Positions 1 through 9,146 of a stretch of 42,572 bases of DNA are shown here, piece after piece (positions within the stretch are counted from its first letter, which is position 1; each line of letters opens with the position of its first letter). The stretch lies in assembly GCA_035546355.1 (NCBI GenBank), contig DATKEH010000117.1, positions 1-42,572 on the forward strand, given 5' to 3'. The notes below the pieces were generated by a model. The model searched no databases, was not told the origin of the DNA, and saw only the letters and a list, made by a program, of their open reading frames with translations. The DNA is from DATKEH01 sp035546355 (GTDB lineage Bacteria; Acidobacteriota; Thermoanaerobaculia; Multivoradales; JAIOJS01). The position numbers and the translations under genes are program-made.

Positions 1-557
1 CCGCGGTCGTGGAGCCGGCGGGCGAGGGCCGCCACGGCGGCGAGAAAGGCCGCGGAGGGGAGGTCGGGGAAGCGAGCCTCGGCCTCTCCGGCATTGAGCG
101 CCCGCACGTAGTACCTGGCCTCCGTCCAGCCGGCGAGGTGACGGGTGACCAGCCAGGACGGCGCCTCCGCCGCCCTCCCCTCCATCCACAGCACCGGCTC
201 CGGCGTGCCGATGCCCGCCGCTCGCAACGCCCACGCCATCCGCCAGCTGCGCTCCGCCCTGCTGCCGCGCAGCCGGCGATCCAGCCGCCGGCGCCACCCC
301 TGGTTGCGGAACTGTTTGACCACCACCGCCTCGCCGCCGGCGCCCTCGCCGCGGGCCGGCCAGTCGGCGACGTAGAGGTAGTTGCGCCCCCAGTGCAACG
401 TCTCGCGGGCGGCGGCGGGATCGAGCAGGCGCGGCAGGGCCGCCGGCAGGTCGCCGCCGTCCCAGGCCGCCGCCACCTCCCCGCTGAGCTCCGCCGTCCG
501 CAGCGGGCGCCGGGCGGGCGCCTCCGCTGCGGCCGCGCTGCCCTGCGGCTCAGACAT
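1..557 (-). CDS. LPS kinase (WaaP/InaA-type), N-terminal part, cut by window edge
   Basis: An open frame reads leftward from ATG at 557 to base 1 without a stop (about 185 residues), so only the N-terminal part is present. The start overlaps the 3' end of rng by 8 bases, implying translational coupling. A protein-kinase-like N-lobe is visible: VVVKQF with the likely ATP-binding lysine at about residue 81, then a basic helix, GIGTPEPVLW, and LHDRG at about 181-185. In the Kdo/WaaP/InaA family, LHxxG directly precedes the HRD-type catalytic loop, which would lie just outside the window. Such proteins phosphorylate LPS core sugars at the cytoplasmic face of the inner membrane. The family call rests on motif layout alone; another RIO/ABC1-like kinase is possible. 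Confidence 0.72.
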   Translation of the reverse strand, partial: MSEPQGSAAAAEAPARRPLRTAELSGEVAAAWDGGDLPAALPRLLDPAAARETLHWGRNYLYVADWPARGEGAGGEAVVVKQFRNQGWRRRLDRRLRGSRAERSWRMAWALRAAGIGTPEPVLWMEGRAAEAPSWLVTRHLAGWTEARYYVRALNAGEAEARFPDLPSAAFLAAVAALARRLHDR

Positions 558-2031
558 CCAGGATGTCGAAGCGCTCGGGGTGGAGCAGGGGATCGCCCTG
601 GAGCACCAGGGTCACCCCCAGGCGCCGCTCCAGCTCGTCGAGCACGGGCCGCTCCTCCTGCTGCAGCGCCCGCGCCACTTCCGGATGGAGCCGCAACAGC
701 AGCTCGCGAGCGACCGAGCCCCCGGCGTGGCGCAGCACCTCTCGCCGCAGGGCGAGGGCGATGGTGGGCCAGGATTTGATCCGCCCCCGACCCTCGCAGT
801 AGGGGCACGCCTGGGTCAGCTGCCGCTCCAGGCTCGGGCGGCTGCGCTTGCGGGTGATCTCGACCAGGCCGAACTCGGAAATCGACAGCACCTTGTAGCG
901 GGCGCGGTCGCGCAGCAGCGACCGTTCCAGGGCGGCCGACACTTCCTGGCGATGCTCGGGCACCGCCATGTCGATCAGGTCGATCACCAGGATGCCGCCG
1001 AGGTTGCGCAGCCGCACCTGGCGGACGATCTCCTCGACCGCCTCGAGGTTGGTGACGCGGATGGTCTCGTCGAGGCTCGCGCCGCCGACGAAGCGGCCGG
1101 TGTTGACGTCGATCGCCACCAGCGCCTCGGTAGGGTTGATGACGATGTAGCCGCCGGACTTGAGCCACACCTTGGGGCGCAAGGCCTCCTCGATCGCCGC
1201 GTCGATGCCGAAGTGCTCGAAGAGCCCGCGGTCCTGGCGAAACAGGCGCACCCGGTCGAGCAGCAACGGCTGCACCTCGCCGAGGAATTCGACGATCTCC
1301 TCGTACATCTCCTCGCCGTCCACCCACAGCACCGAGAACTCCGGCGACAGCACGTCGCGCACCACCCGCAGCGCCAGATCCAGCTCGCGGTGCACCAGCG
1401 CCGGCGCCGCAGCGCGTTCGGCGCGGTGCTGGATCCGCTCCCACAGGGCGGCCAGCACGGCACCGTCCTGCTCGAGGACCTCGCGCGACTTGCCCTCGGC
1501 CGCGGTGCGGGCGATGAGACCGCCCGCCAGCGACAGCTCGGCGAGCGCGTCGCGCAGCCGCTGCCGCTCCTCCGGGCCTTCGATGCGGCGGGAGACGCCG
1601 CGGTGGTGGCCGCCGGGCACCAGCACCACGTACCGGCCCGGAAGGGTGAGGTGGGTGGTCACCCGCGCTCCCTTGTTGGGCAGCGGGTCCTTGGCCACCT
1701 GCACCAGCACTTCCTGCCCGGGCTTGAGCAGATCGCCGATCGACGGCAGCTCGCGCGGCTCGCCAGGGGCCGGCGGCTCGACCTCGTCGAGCTCGCCCTC
1801 GTCGTCCTGGACGTCGGCGACGTAGAGGAACGCGTCGCGCTCGAGCCCGATGTCGAGGAAGGCGGCCTGCATCCCGGGCAGGACGCGGTGAACGCGGCCC
1901 TTGTAGACGTTGCCCACCGCCCCGCGCTGGGCCGCCCGCTCGACGTAGAGCTCGGCCAGCCGGTCGTCCTCCAGCACCGCCACCCGCGTCTGGTGCGGAT
2001 CCTGCTCGACCAGCATCTTGCTGTCCAGCAC
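550..2031 (-). CDS. rng: Ribonuclease G (Rne/Rng family)
   Basis: 493-residue endoribonuclease of the RNase E/G family, which matures 16S rRNA 5' ends and decays mRNA. An S1-like domain near the N-terminus (GNVYKGRVHRVLPGMQAAF) is followed by the RNase H-like/DNase I-like catalytic core with VAIDVNTGRFVGG and GGILVIDLIDM, which carry the metal-binding aspartates. The Zn-link CPYCxGRG and a short C-terminal domain complete it. There is no long disordered degradosome scaffold, so RNase G rather than RNase E. I chose GTG at 2031; ATG at 2016 is an alternative. A TAAGAT box lies 6 bases before 2031, suggesting a leaderless message. It follows the elongasome genes, as in many bacteria. Confidence 0.95.
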   Translation of the reverse strand: MLDSKMLVEQDPHQTRVAVLEDDRLAELYVERAAQRGAVGNVYKGRVHRVLPGMQAAFLDIGLERDAFLYVADVQDDEGELDEVEPPAPGEPRELPSIGDLLKPGQEVLVQVAKDPLPNKGARVTTHLTLPGRYVVLVPGGHHRGVSRRIEGPEERQRLRDALAELSLAGGLIARTAAEGKSREVLEQDGAVLAALWERIQHRAERAAAPALVHRELDLALRVVRDVLSPEFSVLWVDGEEMYEEIVEFLGEVQPLLLDRVRLFRQDRGLFEHFGIDAAIEEALRPKVWLKSGGYIVINPTEALVAIDVNTGRFVGGASLDETIRVTNLEAVEEIVRQVRLRNLGGILVIDLIDMAVPEHRQEVSAALERSLLRDRARYKVLSISEFGLVEITRKRSRPSLERQLTQACPYCEGRGRIKSWPTIALALRREVLRHAGGSVARELLLRLHPEVARALQQEERPVLDELERRLGVTLVLQGDPLLHPERFDILDV

Positions 2032-2037
2032 CCACCG

Positions 2038-2043
2038 ATCTTA
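2038..2043 (-). promoter_or_regulatory. Candidate -10 box (TAAGAT) for rng
   Basis: On the minus strand TAAGAT lies 6 bases before the GTG start of rng at 2031. A transcript begun about 7 bases downstream would start at or next to the GTG, so it would be leaderless. No good -35 was seen. Confidence 0.4.
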
Positions 2044-2086
2044 TCGACTCCCGCCGCCGCGACGTTTTCGACCGACGCGTACGGCG

Positions 2087-2108
2087 GTGGCGGGAGACGC
2101 GCCGCCAC
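2087..2108 (-). other. Inverted repeat between rodA and rng
   Basis: GTGGCGG and CCGCCAC form a 7-bp stem around an 8-base loop, starting about 20 bases after the rodA stop in the minus direction. No T-run follows, so a classical intrinsic terminator is not supported. It may attenuate read-through or protect the 3' end of the message. Confidence 0.3.
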
Positions 2109-2128
2109 GGACGACCGACCCCGCCTCC

Positions 2129-3274
2129 TTATCGGTTCACGTAGCGCCGGTAGTCGACGCCGAGGAAGACGCCGGTGGCGGCAAACGCATACATGGTGAA
2201 CGAGCCGCCGTAGGAGAGGAAGGGCAGCGGAATGCCGGTGATGGGCACCAGCCCCACCACCATGGCGCTGTTGTAGAGGATGTGGAAGCCCAGGGTGGCC
2301 AGCAGGCCCACCACCAGCAGGATCCCCAGTCGGTCGCGGGCGCGCACCGCCACCTCCGCCGCGCCGAACAGGAAGACGCCGTAGAGCCCGAGCACGAAGG
2401 CGACGCCGAGGAACCCCCACTCCTCCGCCAGCACCGCGAAGATGAAGTCGGTGTGGCGGGCGGGGAGGAAGCGCAACTGGCTCTGGGTGCCCTGCCGGTA
2501 CCCCTTGCCGAGCAGCTCTCCGGAGCCGACCGCGATCTTGCTCTGGCGCACCTGGTACCCCGCGCCCTGGGGGTCGGTCTCCGGGGAGAGGAAGGTCAGG
2601 ATGCGGTCGCGCTGATAGGGCTGCATGCCATAGGTCCAGGCGAGCCCTCCGCCGACCACCGCCAGCAGCAAGGAGACGGCGAGCAGTCGCTTCTTGATCC
2701 CCGCCACCAGCAGCATCGCGCCCAGCATCGGGGCGTACATGGCCGCACCGCCGAGGTCGGGCTGGATCGCCACCAGCGCCACCGGCGCGGCGACGATCAG
2801 CACCGCCACCGCGATCTGGCGCAGCTTCAGATGCTCCCCTTCGACGCCGGCGAGGTAGCGGGCGAGCATCAGCGCGGTGGTGAACTTGGCCAGCTCCGAC
2901 GGCTGCACGGCGAAGGCGCCGAGCCCGAACCAGCCCCGCGAGCCGCCGCGCACCTGCCCCACCACCAGCACCAGCCCCAGCAGCGCCAGCGAGGCCATGT
3001 ACAGCGGCAGCGCGAAGCTGGCCAGCCGCTGATGGTCGACGGACAGGGCGACGAACAGCAGCAACAGGCCGATGCCCACCCAGGCCGCCTGTCGCGGCAG
3101 GTAGTCGATCGGCATCTCGGCGCTGGCGCTGTGGACGGTCGCCGCCCCCACCACCGACAGCATCAGTGCCACCAGCAGCAGGCTCCAGCGGACGTTGGAG
3201 AGCCGCCCGAGGGGGCGCTCCTCAGGCCTTACCAGGATCCCGGAGATCGGGCCTCTTGCGAAGGAATTCCTCAT
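2129..3274 (-). CDS. rodA: Rod-shape SEDS glycosyltransferase RodA
   Basis: 381-residue SEDS-family peptidoglycan polymerase that works with PBP2 and MreBCD in lateral wall growth. Many hydrophobic segments are visible. The family signatures are GSRGWFGLGAFAVQPSELAKF, shortly before mid-protein, whose acidic and polar residues line the central cavity, and the C-terminal GIPLPFLSYGGS. The protein is of normal length. The ATG at 3274 lies inside mrdA (53-base overlap); no good downstream ATG or GTG precedes the first membrane segment, so I keep it. It lies directly after mrdA, the usual order. Inner membrane protein; essential in most rods. Confidence 0.96.
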   Translation of the reverse strand: MRNSFARGPISGILVRPEERPLGRLSNVRWSLLLVALMLSVVGAATVHSASAEMPIDYLPRQAAWVGIGLLLLFVALSVDHQRLASFALPLYMASLALLGLVLVVGQVRGGSRGWFGLGAFAVQPSELAKFTTALMLARYLAGVEGEHLKLRQIAVAVLIVAAPVALVAIQPDLGGAAMYAPMLGAMLLVAGIKKRLLAVSLLLAVVGGGLAWTYGMQPYQRDRILTFLSPETDPQGAGYQVRQSKIAVGSGELLGKGYRQGTQSQLRFLPARHTDFIFAVLAEEWGFLGVAFVLGLYGVFLFGAAEVAVRARDRLGILLVVGLLATLGFHILYNSAMVVGLVPITGIPLPFLSYGGSFTMYAFAATGVFLGVDYRRYVNR

Positions 3275-5036
3275 ACATCGCTCGCGCGATCGGCGCTGCC
3301 GCCTGCGACCCCGAGCCGCCGTGCTCGACGAAAACCACCACCACGATCTGCGGGTCGTCCACCGGCGCGAAGGAGACGAACCAGGCGTGGTCCCGCTTCT
3401 CCCAGGGCAGCTCGTGGGGCTTCATCCAGGTGTGCTGGGCCACCACCTGGACGGTGCCGGTCTTGCCGCCGATCTGGAACTGCGGCGCCTCGACGACCTT
3501 GGCGTTGTTGCCGGTTCCCCAATCCATCACCACGGCGCGCATGCCCTCCCGCACCCGCTCCCAGGCATCGGCGGAGATGTCGGGGTCGACCGCCCTCGGC
3601 CCCCCTGTCGGCTTGGCCACGTGCGCCGGCGGCAGCCTGCCGCCGTTGGCGAGGGCGGCGATCGCCACCGCCATCTGCAGCGGCGTCACCAGCAGCGGCC
3701 CCTGGCCGATGGACACCGAGATCGTCTCCCCCGGGTACCAGGGGTGCTTGCGCACGCTCTGGCTCCACTCCTGGCTCGGCACCAGGCCCTGCTTTTCGCC
3801 GGCGAGGTCGACGCCGGTGAGGCGGCCGAAGCCGAACTTCTTGGCGTAGGCCCCGATGCGATCGATGCCCAGCCGCTGCCCGATGGTGTAGAAGTACACG
3901 TCGCAGGATTGCTTCAGCGCCTGGTGCAGGTCGACCGAGCCGTGCCCCGCCCGCTTCCAGCAGCGGAAGGAGCGGCCGTAGAACACCGCCGAGCCGCCGC
4001 AGAAGACGCGAGTGCCGGGGCTGGCGATACCCTCCTCCAGGGCGGCGATCGCGGTGAACATCTTGAAGGTCGAGCCCGGCGAGTGCGCGTTCTGGATGGC
4101 GCGGTTCTGCAGCGGGTGGTGAGGGTCTTCGACCAGGCGTCGCCAGGCGTCGCCGGTGAGCCGGCGGGCGAAGATGTTGGGGTCGTAGGACGGCGACGAG
4201 GCCATCGCCAGGATCTCGCCGTCGCGGGGATCGAGAGCCACCACCGCGCCGACCTTGTCCTCGAGCTGGCGGAAGGCGGCCTGCTGCAGGTCGAGGTCGA
4301 TCGTCAGCTGCAGATCGCGTCCGGGGCGAGCGGTCTCCGTGCGTTGCTCCTCGATCCGCCGGCCGCGACTGTCCACCACCAGCACCCGCTCGCCGTTGTC
4401 GCCGCGCACCACCTTTTCGTACTGGCTCTCGATGCCCCGCCGCCCGAGCAGCTCGCCGCGCAGGTACTCCCCGCCGCTGCGGCTGAGCTCTTCCTGATTG
4501 ATCTCCCCCAGGTAGCCGAGCAGATGCGCCGTCTGCTCGCGGTGGCGATAGAGGCGCAGCTGGTCGACCTCGATCTCGAACTCCGGGTGCTCGAGAGCGG
4601 CGAGCTGGAAGCGGGCGACCTGCGGCAGGGTGAGGTTCTCGGCCAGCCGGGCGGGGCGGATGCCGAGGATGTCGCCCTGCTCGGCGAGCGCTCGGCGCAG
4701 GTCGTCGACGCTGCGGTCGAGGATGTCGGCGGCGAAGGCGAGGCTGTGGTCGAGGGATCTCGCCGCCCGCACGTCGAGCGATACGTTGTAGCTGGGGACG
4801 TTTTCGGCCAACGGCCGACTCTCGCGATCGTAGAGAACCCCCCGCGGCGCCTTGATGGGCACCCGGCGCAGCCGGTTGTTCTCGGCCATCTCCCGGTACT
4901 CGGCGCCGTGGATCCCCTGCACCATCCAATACGAGGAGGCGATCAGCACCAGGCACACGCCGACCAGGGCCGAGAGCAGGCGCACCCGCCCCACCATGGC
5001 CTCCTTGCGCTCTCGGCTGCGTAGCATCGTCGTCAT
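3222..5036 (-). CDS. mrdA: Penicillin-binding protein 2 (elongasome transpeptidase)
   Basis: 604-residue class B PBP, a D,D-transpeptidase that crosslinks lateral-wall peptidoglycan in the periplasm. One N-terminal transmembrane anchor (about residues 19-40) precedes the pedestal domain (from PRGVLYDRESRPLAEN) and the transpeptidase domain. Active-site motifs are intact: SPGSTFK with the nucleophilic serine near 320, SCD in place of SxN (the usual PBP2 form), and GGKTGT near 525. A GAGGT Shine-Dalgarno sequence lies 4 bases before the ATG at 5036. mreD lies 72 bases upstream and rodA overlaps its 3' end. Confident identification as PBP2 rather than FtsI because of context and the SCD motif. 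Confidence 0.97.
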   Translation of the reverse strand: MTTMLRSRERKEAMVGRVRLLSALVGVCLVLIASSYWMVQGIHGAEYREMAENNRLRRVPIKAPRGVLYDRESRPLAENVPSYNVSLDVRAARSLDHSLAFAADILDRSVDDLRRALAEQGDILGIRPARLAENLTLPQVARFQLAALEHPEFEIEVDQLRLYRHREQTAHLLGYLGEINQEELSRSGGEYLRGELLGRRGIESQYEKVVRGDNGERVLVVDSRGRRIEEQRTETARPGRDLQLTIDLDLQQAAFRQLEDKVGAVVALDPRDGEILAMASSPSYDPNIFARRLTGDAWRRLVEDPHHPLQNRAIQNAHSPGSTFKMFTAIAALEEGIASPGTRVFCGGSAVFYGRSFRCWKRAGHGSVDLHQALKQSCDVYFYTIGQRLGIDRIGAYAKKFGFGRLTGVDLAGEKQGLVPSQEWSQSVRKHPWYPGETISVSIGQGPLLVTPLQMAVAIAALANGGRLPPAHVAKPTGGPRAVDPDISADAWERVREGMRAVVMDWGTGNNAKVVEAPQFQIGGKTGTVQVVAQHTWMKPHELPWEKRDHAWFVSFAPVDDPQIVVVVFVEHGGSGSQAAAPIARAMYEEFLRKRPDLRDPGKA

Positions 5037-5108
5037 CGCTACCTCGTTGCCAGCAAACTCCTTGCCTCCCTCGTGTAACAGCTCGCGCGGGGCGGGTTGT
5101 TCCGACGC

Positions 5109-5624
5109 TCAGCGGAAGCGTAGGCGGCTGGAGCGGGCGTGCTGCCAACGGCTCCACCGCGAGCGCAGGCGCGACTCGATGCCCACCAGCACCGCGCCCA
5201 GCATGGCGGTGATGGCGACGCGCCCCAGCGCCCACCCCCAGCCGGGGGCGTCGGGCGCGTCGGTGAGCAGCAACAGCAGCAGCAGCACCAGCCCCTGCTG
5301 CAGGGCCGAAGCGGCGGCGAACAGCAGCACGCGTACCGCTTGCTGCTGCACCTCGACACGCTGCGCCGCCGCCGCCACGCCGTAGGCCACGACGGTGTTG
5401 GCGAACGCGTGCAGGCCGAACAGGCCGCCCGTCAGGCCGTCGTGCAGCAGGCCGGCCGCCGCGCCGATGAGCTGCGCCACGGCGCTGCGGGTGTGCAGCG
5501 CGTACCACACGACCACCACCAGGAACAGGTCGACCAGGGCCGGGAACCAGGGGGTGAGGCGGGTGCCCAACAGCTGCCCGACGTAGGCGGCGCCCAGCGC
5601 CAGCAGGATCCTAAGGAAGGTCAC
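5109..5624 (-). CDS. mreD: Rod-shape-determining membrane protein MreD
   Basis: 171-residue very hydrophobic protein with about five predicted membrane helices and a basic C-terminus. It contains LLHDGLTGGLFGLHAF, typical of MreD. MreD is an inner-membrane component of the elongasome that interacts with MreC. It begins inside the 3' end of mreC (14-base overlap) and precedes mrdA. The leucine run encoded near 5265-5295 is a CAG/CTG-rich repeat on DNA level and is a normal transmembrane segment. Identification rests on position, size and topology, since the family is poorly conserved. Confidence 0.93.
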   Translation of the reverse strand: MTFLRILLALGAAYVGQLLGTRLTPWFPALVDLFLVVVVWYALHTRSAVAQLIGAAAGLLHDGLTGGLFGLHAFANTVVAYGVAAAAQRVEVQQQAVRVLLFAAASALQQGLVLLLLLLLTDAPDAPGWGWALGRVAITAMLGAVLVGIESRLRSRWSRWQHARSSRLRFR

Positions 5625-6453
5625 GCCCGTCCCCCTCCACCAGCTCCGGCGGCGCCTGACGCTCCAGCAGGTAGACGTGGTCGAGCAGGGCGAAGTCCAC
5701 CGCCGGCGCCACCACGATGCGGTGGAACAGCTGGGTGCCGGGCGCCACCACGGTGACCACGCCGATGGCGATGCCCCGCGGATAGATGCCGTCGATGCCG
5801 GCCGTCACCACCCGATCACCCACCCGCACGTCGGCCTGGAGCGGCAGGTAGTCCAGGGCCAGGCCCCCCTCCCCGTCCCCGCGCACCACGCCCTGGCGGC
5901 CGGTGCGCTCGAGCATCGCCCCCACCGCCGAGGCGCGGTCGGTCACCAGCTGCACCTTGGCGTAGCGGTCGGCCGCCACCACCACCCGCCCCACCAGGCC
6001 CTGGGTGGCGATCACGGGCTGGTTGCGCTCGACCCCCGCTTCGCCGACGTGGAGCAGCAGGCTGCGCAGCCAGGAGGCGTGGTCGACGTACACCACGTCG
6101 GCCAACCGCATCGCGGTGCCCGTCCGGCGGTGGTAGCGGACCGCCGCACCGAGACGCAGCACGTCCTCCTCGATCCCCTGGCGCCGCAACAGCTCCCGCT
6201 CGGCCGCCTCGAGCCGCTCGGCCAGCCGGCGATTCTCCTCGCGCAGGCGACGGCGCGTGCTCATGCCGGCGGCGGCTCCGCCGATCGCCGACTCGACGGC
6301 GACGACCGAGCGCGCCACCGGCCCCAACACCGCCACCACCATGGCCTCGGCCCGCGGCCCGGCGAGGCCACGGCGCGACACCTGTCGGGTGAGCAGCACC
6401 AGCTCCGCTACCAGGAGGACGACGAAGAGCCAGCGGGCGCCTCTACCGGTCAC
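5611..6453 (-). CDS. mreC: Rod-shape-determining protein MreC
   Basis: 280-residue elongasome scaffold that activates PBP2 from the periplasmic side. It has an N-terminal transmembrane helix (about residues 8-22), a coiled coil (about 65-100, rich in R, E and L heptads), and the two-lobed beta domain with GLVGRVVVAADRYAKVQLVTD and GDRVVTAGIDGIYPRGI, which are the MreC signatures. The start is GTG at 6453, 31 bases after the mreB stop. Length and order mreB-mreC-mreD are standard. mreD overlaps its end, implying coupled translation. Confidence 0.96.
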   Translation of the reverse strand: MTGRGARWLFVVLLVAELVLLTRQVSRRGLAGPRAEAMVVAVLGPVARSVVAVESAIGGAAAGMSTRRRLREENRRLAERLEAAERELLRRQGIEEDVLRLGAAVRYHRRTGTAMRLADVVYVDHASWLRSLLLHVGEAGVERNQPVIATQGLVGRVVVAADRYAKVQLVTDRASAVGAMLERTGRQGVVRGDGEGGLALDYLPLQADVRVGDRVVTAGIDGIYPRGIAIGVVTVVAPGTQLFHRIVVAPAVDFALLDHVYLLERQAPPELVEGDGRDLP

Positions 6454-6484
6454 CTCGGCCTCCGCTCACGCTCCCTCGACGGGC

Positions 6485-7510
<1,026 letters not shown>

Positions 7511-7549
7511 GATGGATCACTTCCCTCCGGCGGGCGAGCACCCGCCCAG

Positions 7550-9001
7550 CTACAGACTCTCTACGAAGACGCGGGCGCGCCGCGTCGATTCGTTGCCCCA
7601 GGCGTCGGTGGCGCGGGCTTCGATGAAAGCCCAACCGGCCTGGGCCAACTGGATCGTCTTGGTGAAAGAGCCGTCGGCCTGCACGGCCACGGACTCGCCG
7701 TTGATCCACACCGAGGCGCCGGGCTCGGTGCGGCCGCTGACGATGAAGATGCTGCCATAGGCCTGGATGTTCAGCAGGACCAGGGCCGGCGGCTCCTTGT
7801 CTCCGGTGCCGCCGGCGCCGCGAAACGAGGCCACCCGAAAGCGGCTCGGCGGGCTCCAGGGGCCTCGCAGATCCTGCTCGTTGATGGCGGCCACCCGCCA
7901 GACGAACGTGCCCTCTCCCCTCAGTCCCAGGGTCGCCTGGGCGGTCCGACGGTCGTCGACGTCGATGACGTTGTCCACGAACAGCCGGTTGCGCGAGATC
8001 TGCAGCGCGTAGCGGCCGACCCCCGGCACCGGCTCCCAGGCGAGCATCAGCTCCTTCCTGGCGTCCAGGTTGATGTCGTGGTTCTCCACCGGCTCCACCA
8101 GTTGCGGCGCGGCGGGTAACGGGTTGACGGCGCCCAGCGCGCCGTCGCTCTGGCTGAGGGTCTGCAGGGTCTCGACCCGGCGCCGCTCGCCCCCGGCCGC
8201 CACCTCCATCGCCCCACGATAGGTGGTGAAGCTCGCCTGGTTGCGCTCGCTGTCGTAGGTGACCACTGCTTCGGATTCGTCCTCTACCCGCGCCTCGGCC
8301 TGCGGGGTGGCCACCCTGCTCCCGTGATGGGCGGTGTTGAGATTGATCCAACCGTACTGCAGCTCGATGCTCTGCTCGCCGCCTTCGGCGCCACCGCCCC
8401 CGTCCTGGGAGGCGTTGACGAGGAAGAGGGTGTTGGGGCGGGCTGCATAGAGTGTGCCATCGGCGAACATGATCTCGGCCGAGCCACCGGTCGAGGTCTT
8501 GACGTAGTCGCCGGGGCGCAACATCACGCGGTTGCGGGCCGCCTCCCAGTCGCCGCGCTCACCGCGCCGGTAGTCCACCCGGCCCTGCACGGCGATGAAC
8601 TGCGCCTCGCCCTCGCGCCGCCGCCCGGCGTCGAGCACCGACAGCAGGATCTCGCGGCTCCGCCGGCCGTCGGCGAGCGCTGGCCGCCACTCGCCCTCCG
8701 CGTAGTAGCTGCGGGCGCTCTCCAGCGCCGCCCATCCGCTCTCGTGCTCACCGTGGAAGCTCTCGCGGTCGGGGCGGCCGGCCAGGCGCTGGAACAGCAC
8801 CCGGCTCTCGTCGATCACCGCCGCGGCCTGGCGCTGCAGGGCGTATCGCTGCCAGTGGCCGTAGCCGAAGAACGCCGCGACGCCGAGCAGCGCCAGGAGC
8901 AGGGCGATCGCCCACCCCCTGAGGGTCTCCACCGAGACCTTGTACCAGTCCCGACCCTTGTTGCGCTGCTTGTCCCTGGTTGGATTTGGTGCCGGGGTCA
9001 A
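7550..9001 (-). CDS. FecR-domain membrane protein with C-terminal beta domains
   Basis: A single N-terminal transmembrane helix (about residues 29-48) leads into a helical linker and then a FecR domain: VMLRPGDYVKTSTGGSAEIMFADGT, followed by QSIELQYGWINLNT. The C-terminal part looks like an Fn3-like domain (AWEPVPGVGRYALQISR ... FVWRVAAI) and a final Ig/glucodextranase-like domain (VSGRTEPGASVWING). It should therefore face the periplasm. No FecI sigma factor or TonB receptor is adjacent, so a role in iron signalling is unlikely; a cell-envelope or structural role is inferred. I chose TTG at 9001 because a TATATT box (9043-9048) would place transcription start near 9036; GTG at 9052 would then lie upstream of the message. 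Start uncertain. Confidence 0.72.
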   Translation of the reverse strand: MTPAPNPTRDKQRNKGRDWYKVSVETLRGWAIALLLALLGVAAFFGYGHWQRYALQRQAAAVIDESRVLFQRLAGRPDRESFHGEHESGWAALESARSYYAEGEWRPALADGRRSREILLSVLDAGRRREGEAQFIAVQGRVDYRRGERGDWEAARNRVMLRPGDYVKTSTGGSAEIMFADGTLYAARPNTLFLVNASQDGGGGAEGGEQSIELQYGWINLNTAHHGSRVATPQAEARVEDESEAVVTYDSERNQASFTTYRGAMEVAAGGERRRVETLQTLSQSDGALGAVNPLPAAPQLVEPVENHDINLDARKELMLAWEPVPGVGRYALQISRNRLFVDNVIDVDDRRTAQATLGLRGEGTFVWRVAAINEQDLRGPWSPPSRFRVASFRGAGGTGDKEPPALVLLNIQAYGSIFIVSGRTEPGASVWINGESVAVQADGSFTKTIQLAQAGWAFIEARATDAWGNESTRRARVFVESL

Positions 9002-9042
9002 CCCTCGTCCCTGCGCTCCAGGGGGCTCGTCCCTGGGCAGCG

Positions 9043-9048
9043 AATATA
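9043..9048 (-). promoter_or_regulatory. Candidate extended -10 (TGtTATATT) for the FecR-mreBCD-mrdA-rodA operon
   Basis: The minus strand reads TGT followed by TATATT, an extended -10. Predicted start of transcription is near 9036, about 35 bases before the TTG chosen for the FecR-domain gene. It would drive the whole elongasome operon. Confidence 0.45.
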
Positions 9049-9092
9049 ACACGCCGCTAGCGTGAGTTGCGTCGAGGCGGGGACCGCCCTTG

Positions 9093-9101
9093 TGCTAGAG
9101 T
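9093..9101 (+). promoter_or_regulatory. Candidate extended -10 (TGcTAGAGT) for ppiD
   Basis: TGC-TAGAGT lies about 45 bases before the ppiD ATG, with GAGGAGA at 9131-9137 as ribosome binding site. It is back to back with the FecR promoter. No convincing -35 at the right spacing. Confidence 0.4.
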
Positions 9102-9146
9102 CGCGTGTCCGCCAGGCGGCCCCCCCCAGCGAGGAGATTCCCCTTC

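Noticed and set aside
382..2199. 605-residue open frame on the plus strand opposite rng
   Set aside because: Arg/Ala/His-rich antisense shadow; high GC removes stop codons. The minus strand encodes an unambiguous RNase G.
5262..5295. CAG/CTG-rich microsatellite-like run
   Set aside because: It encodes the leucine-rich membrane helix of MreD; no evidence for a separate repeat element.
7550..9001. FecR domain taken as an iron-siderophore sigma regulator
   Set aside because: No FecI sigma factor or TonB receptor nearby, and the architecture has C-terminal beta domains instead.
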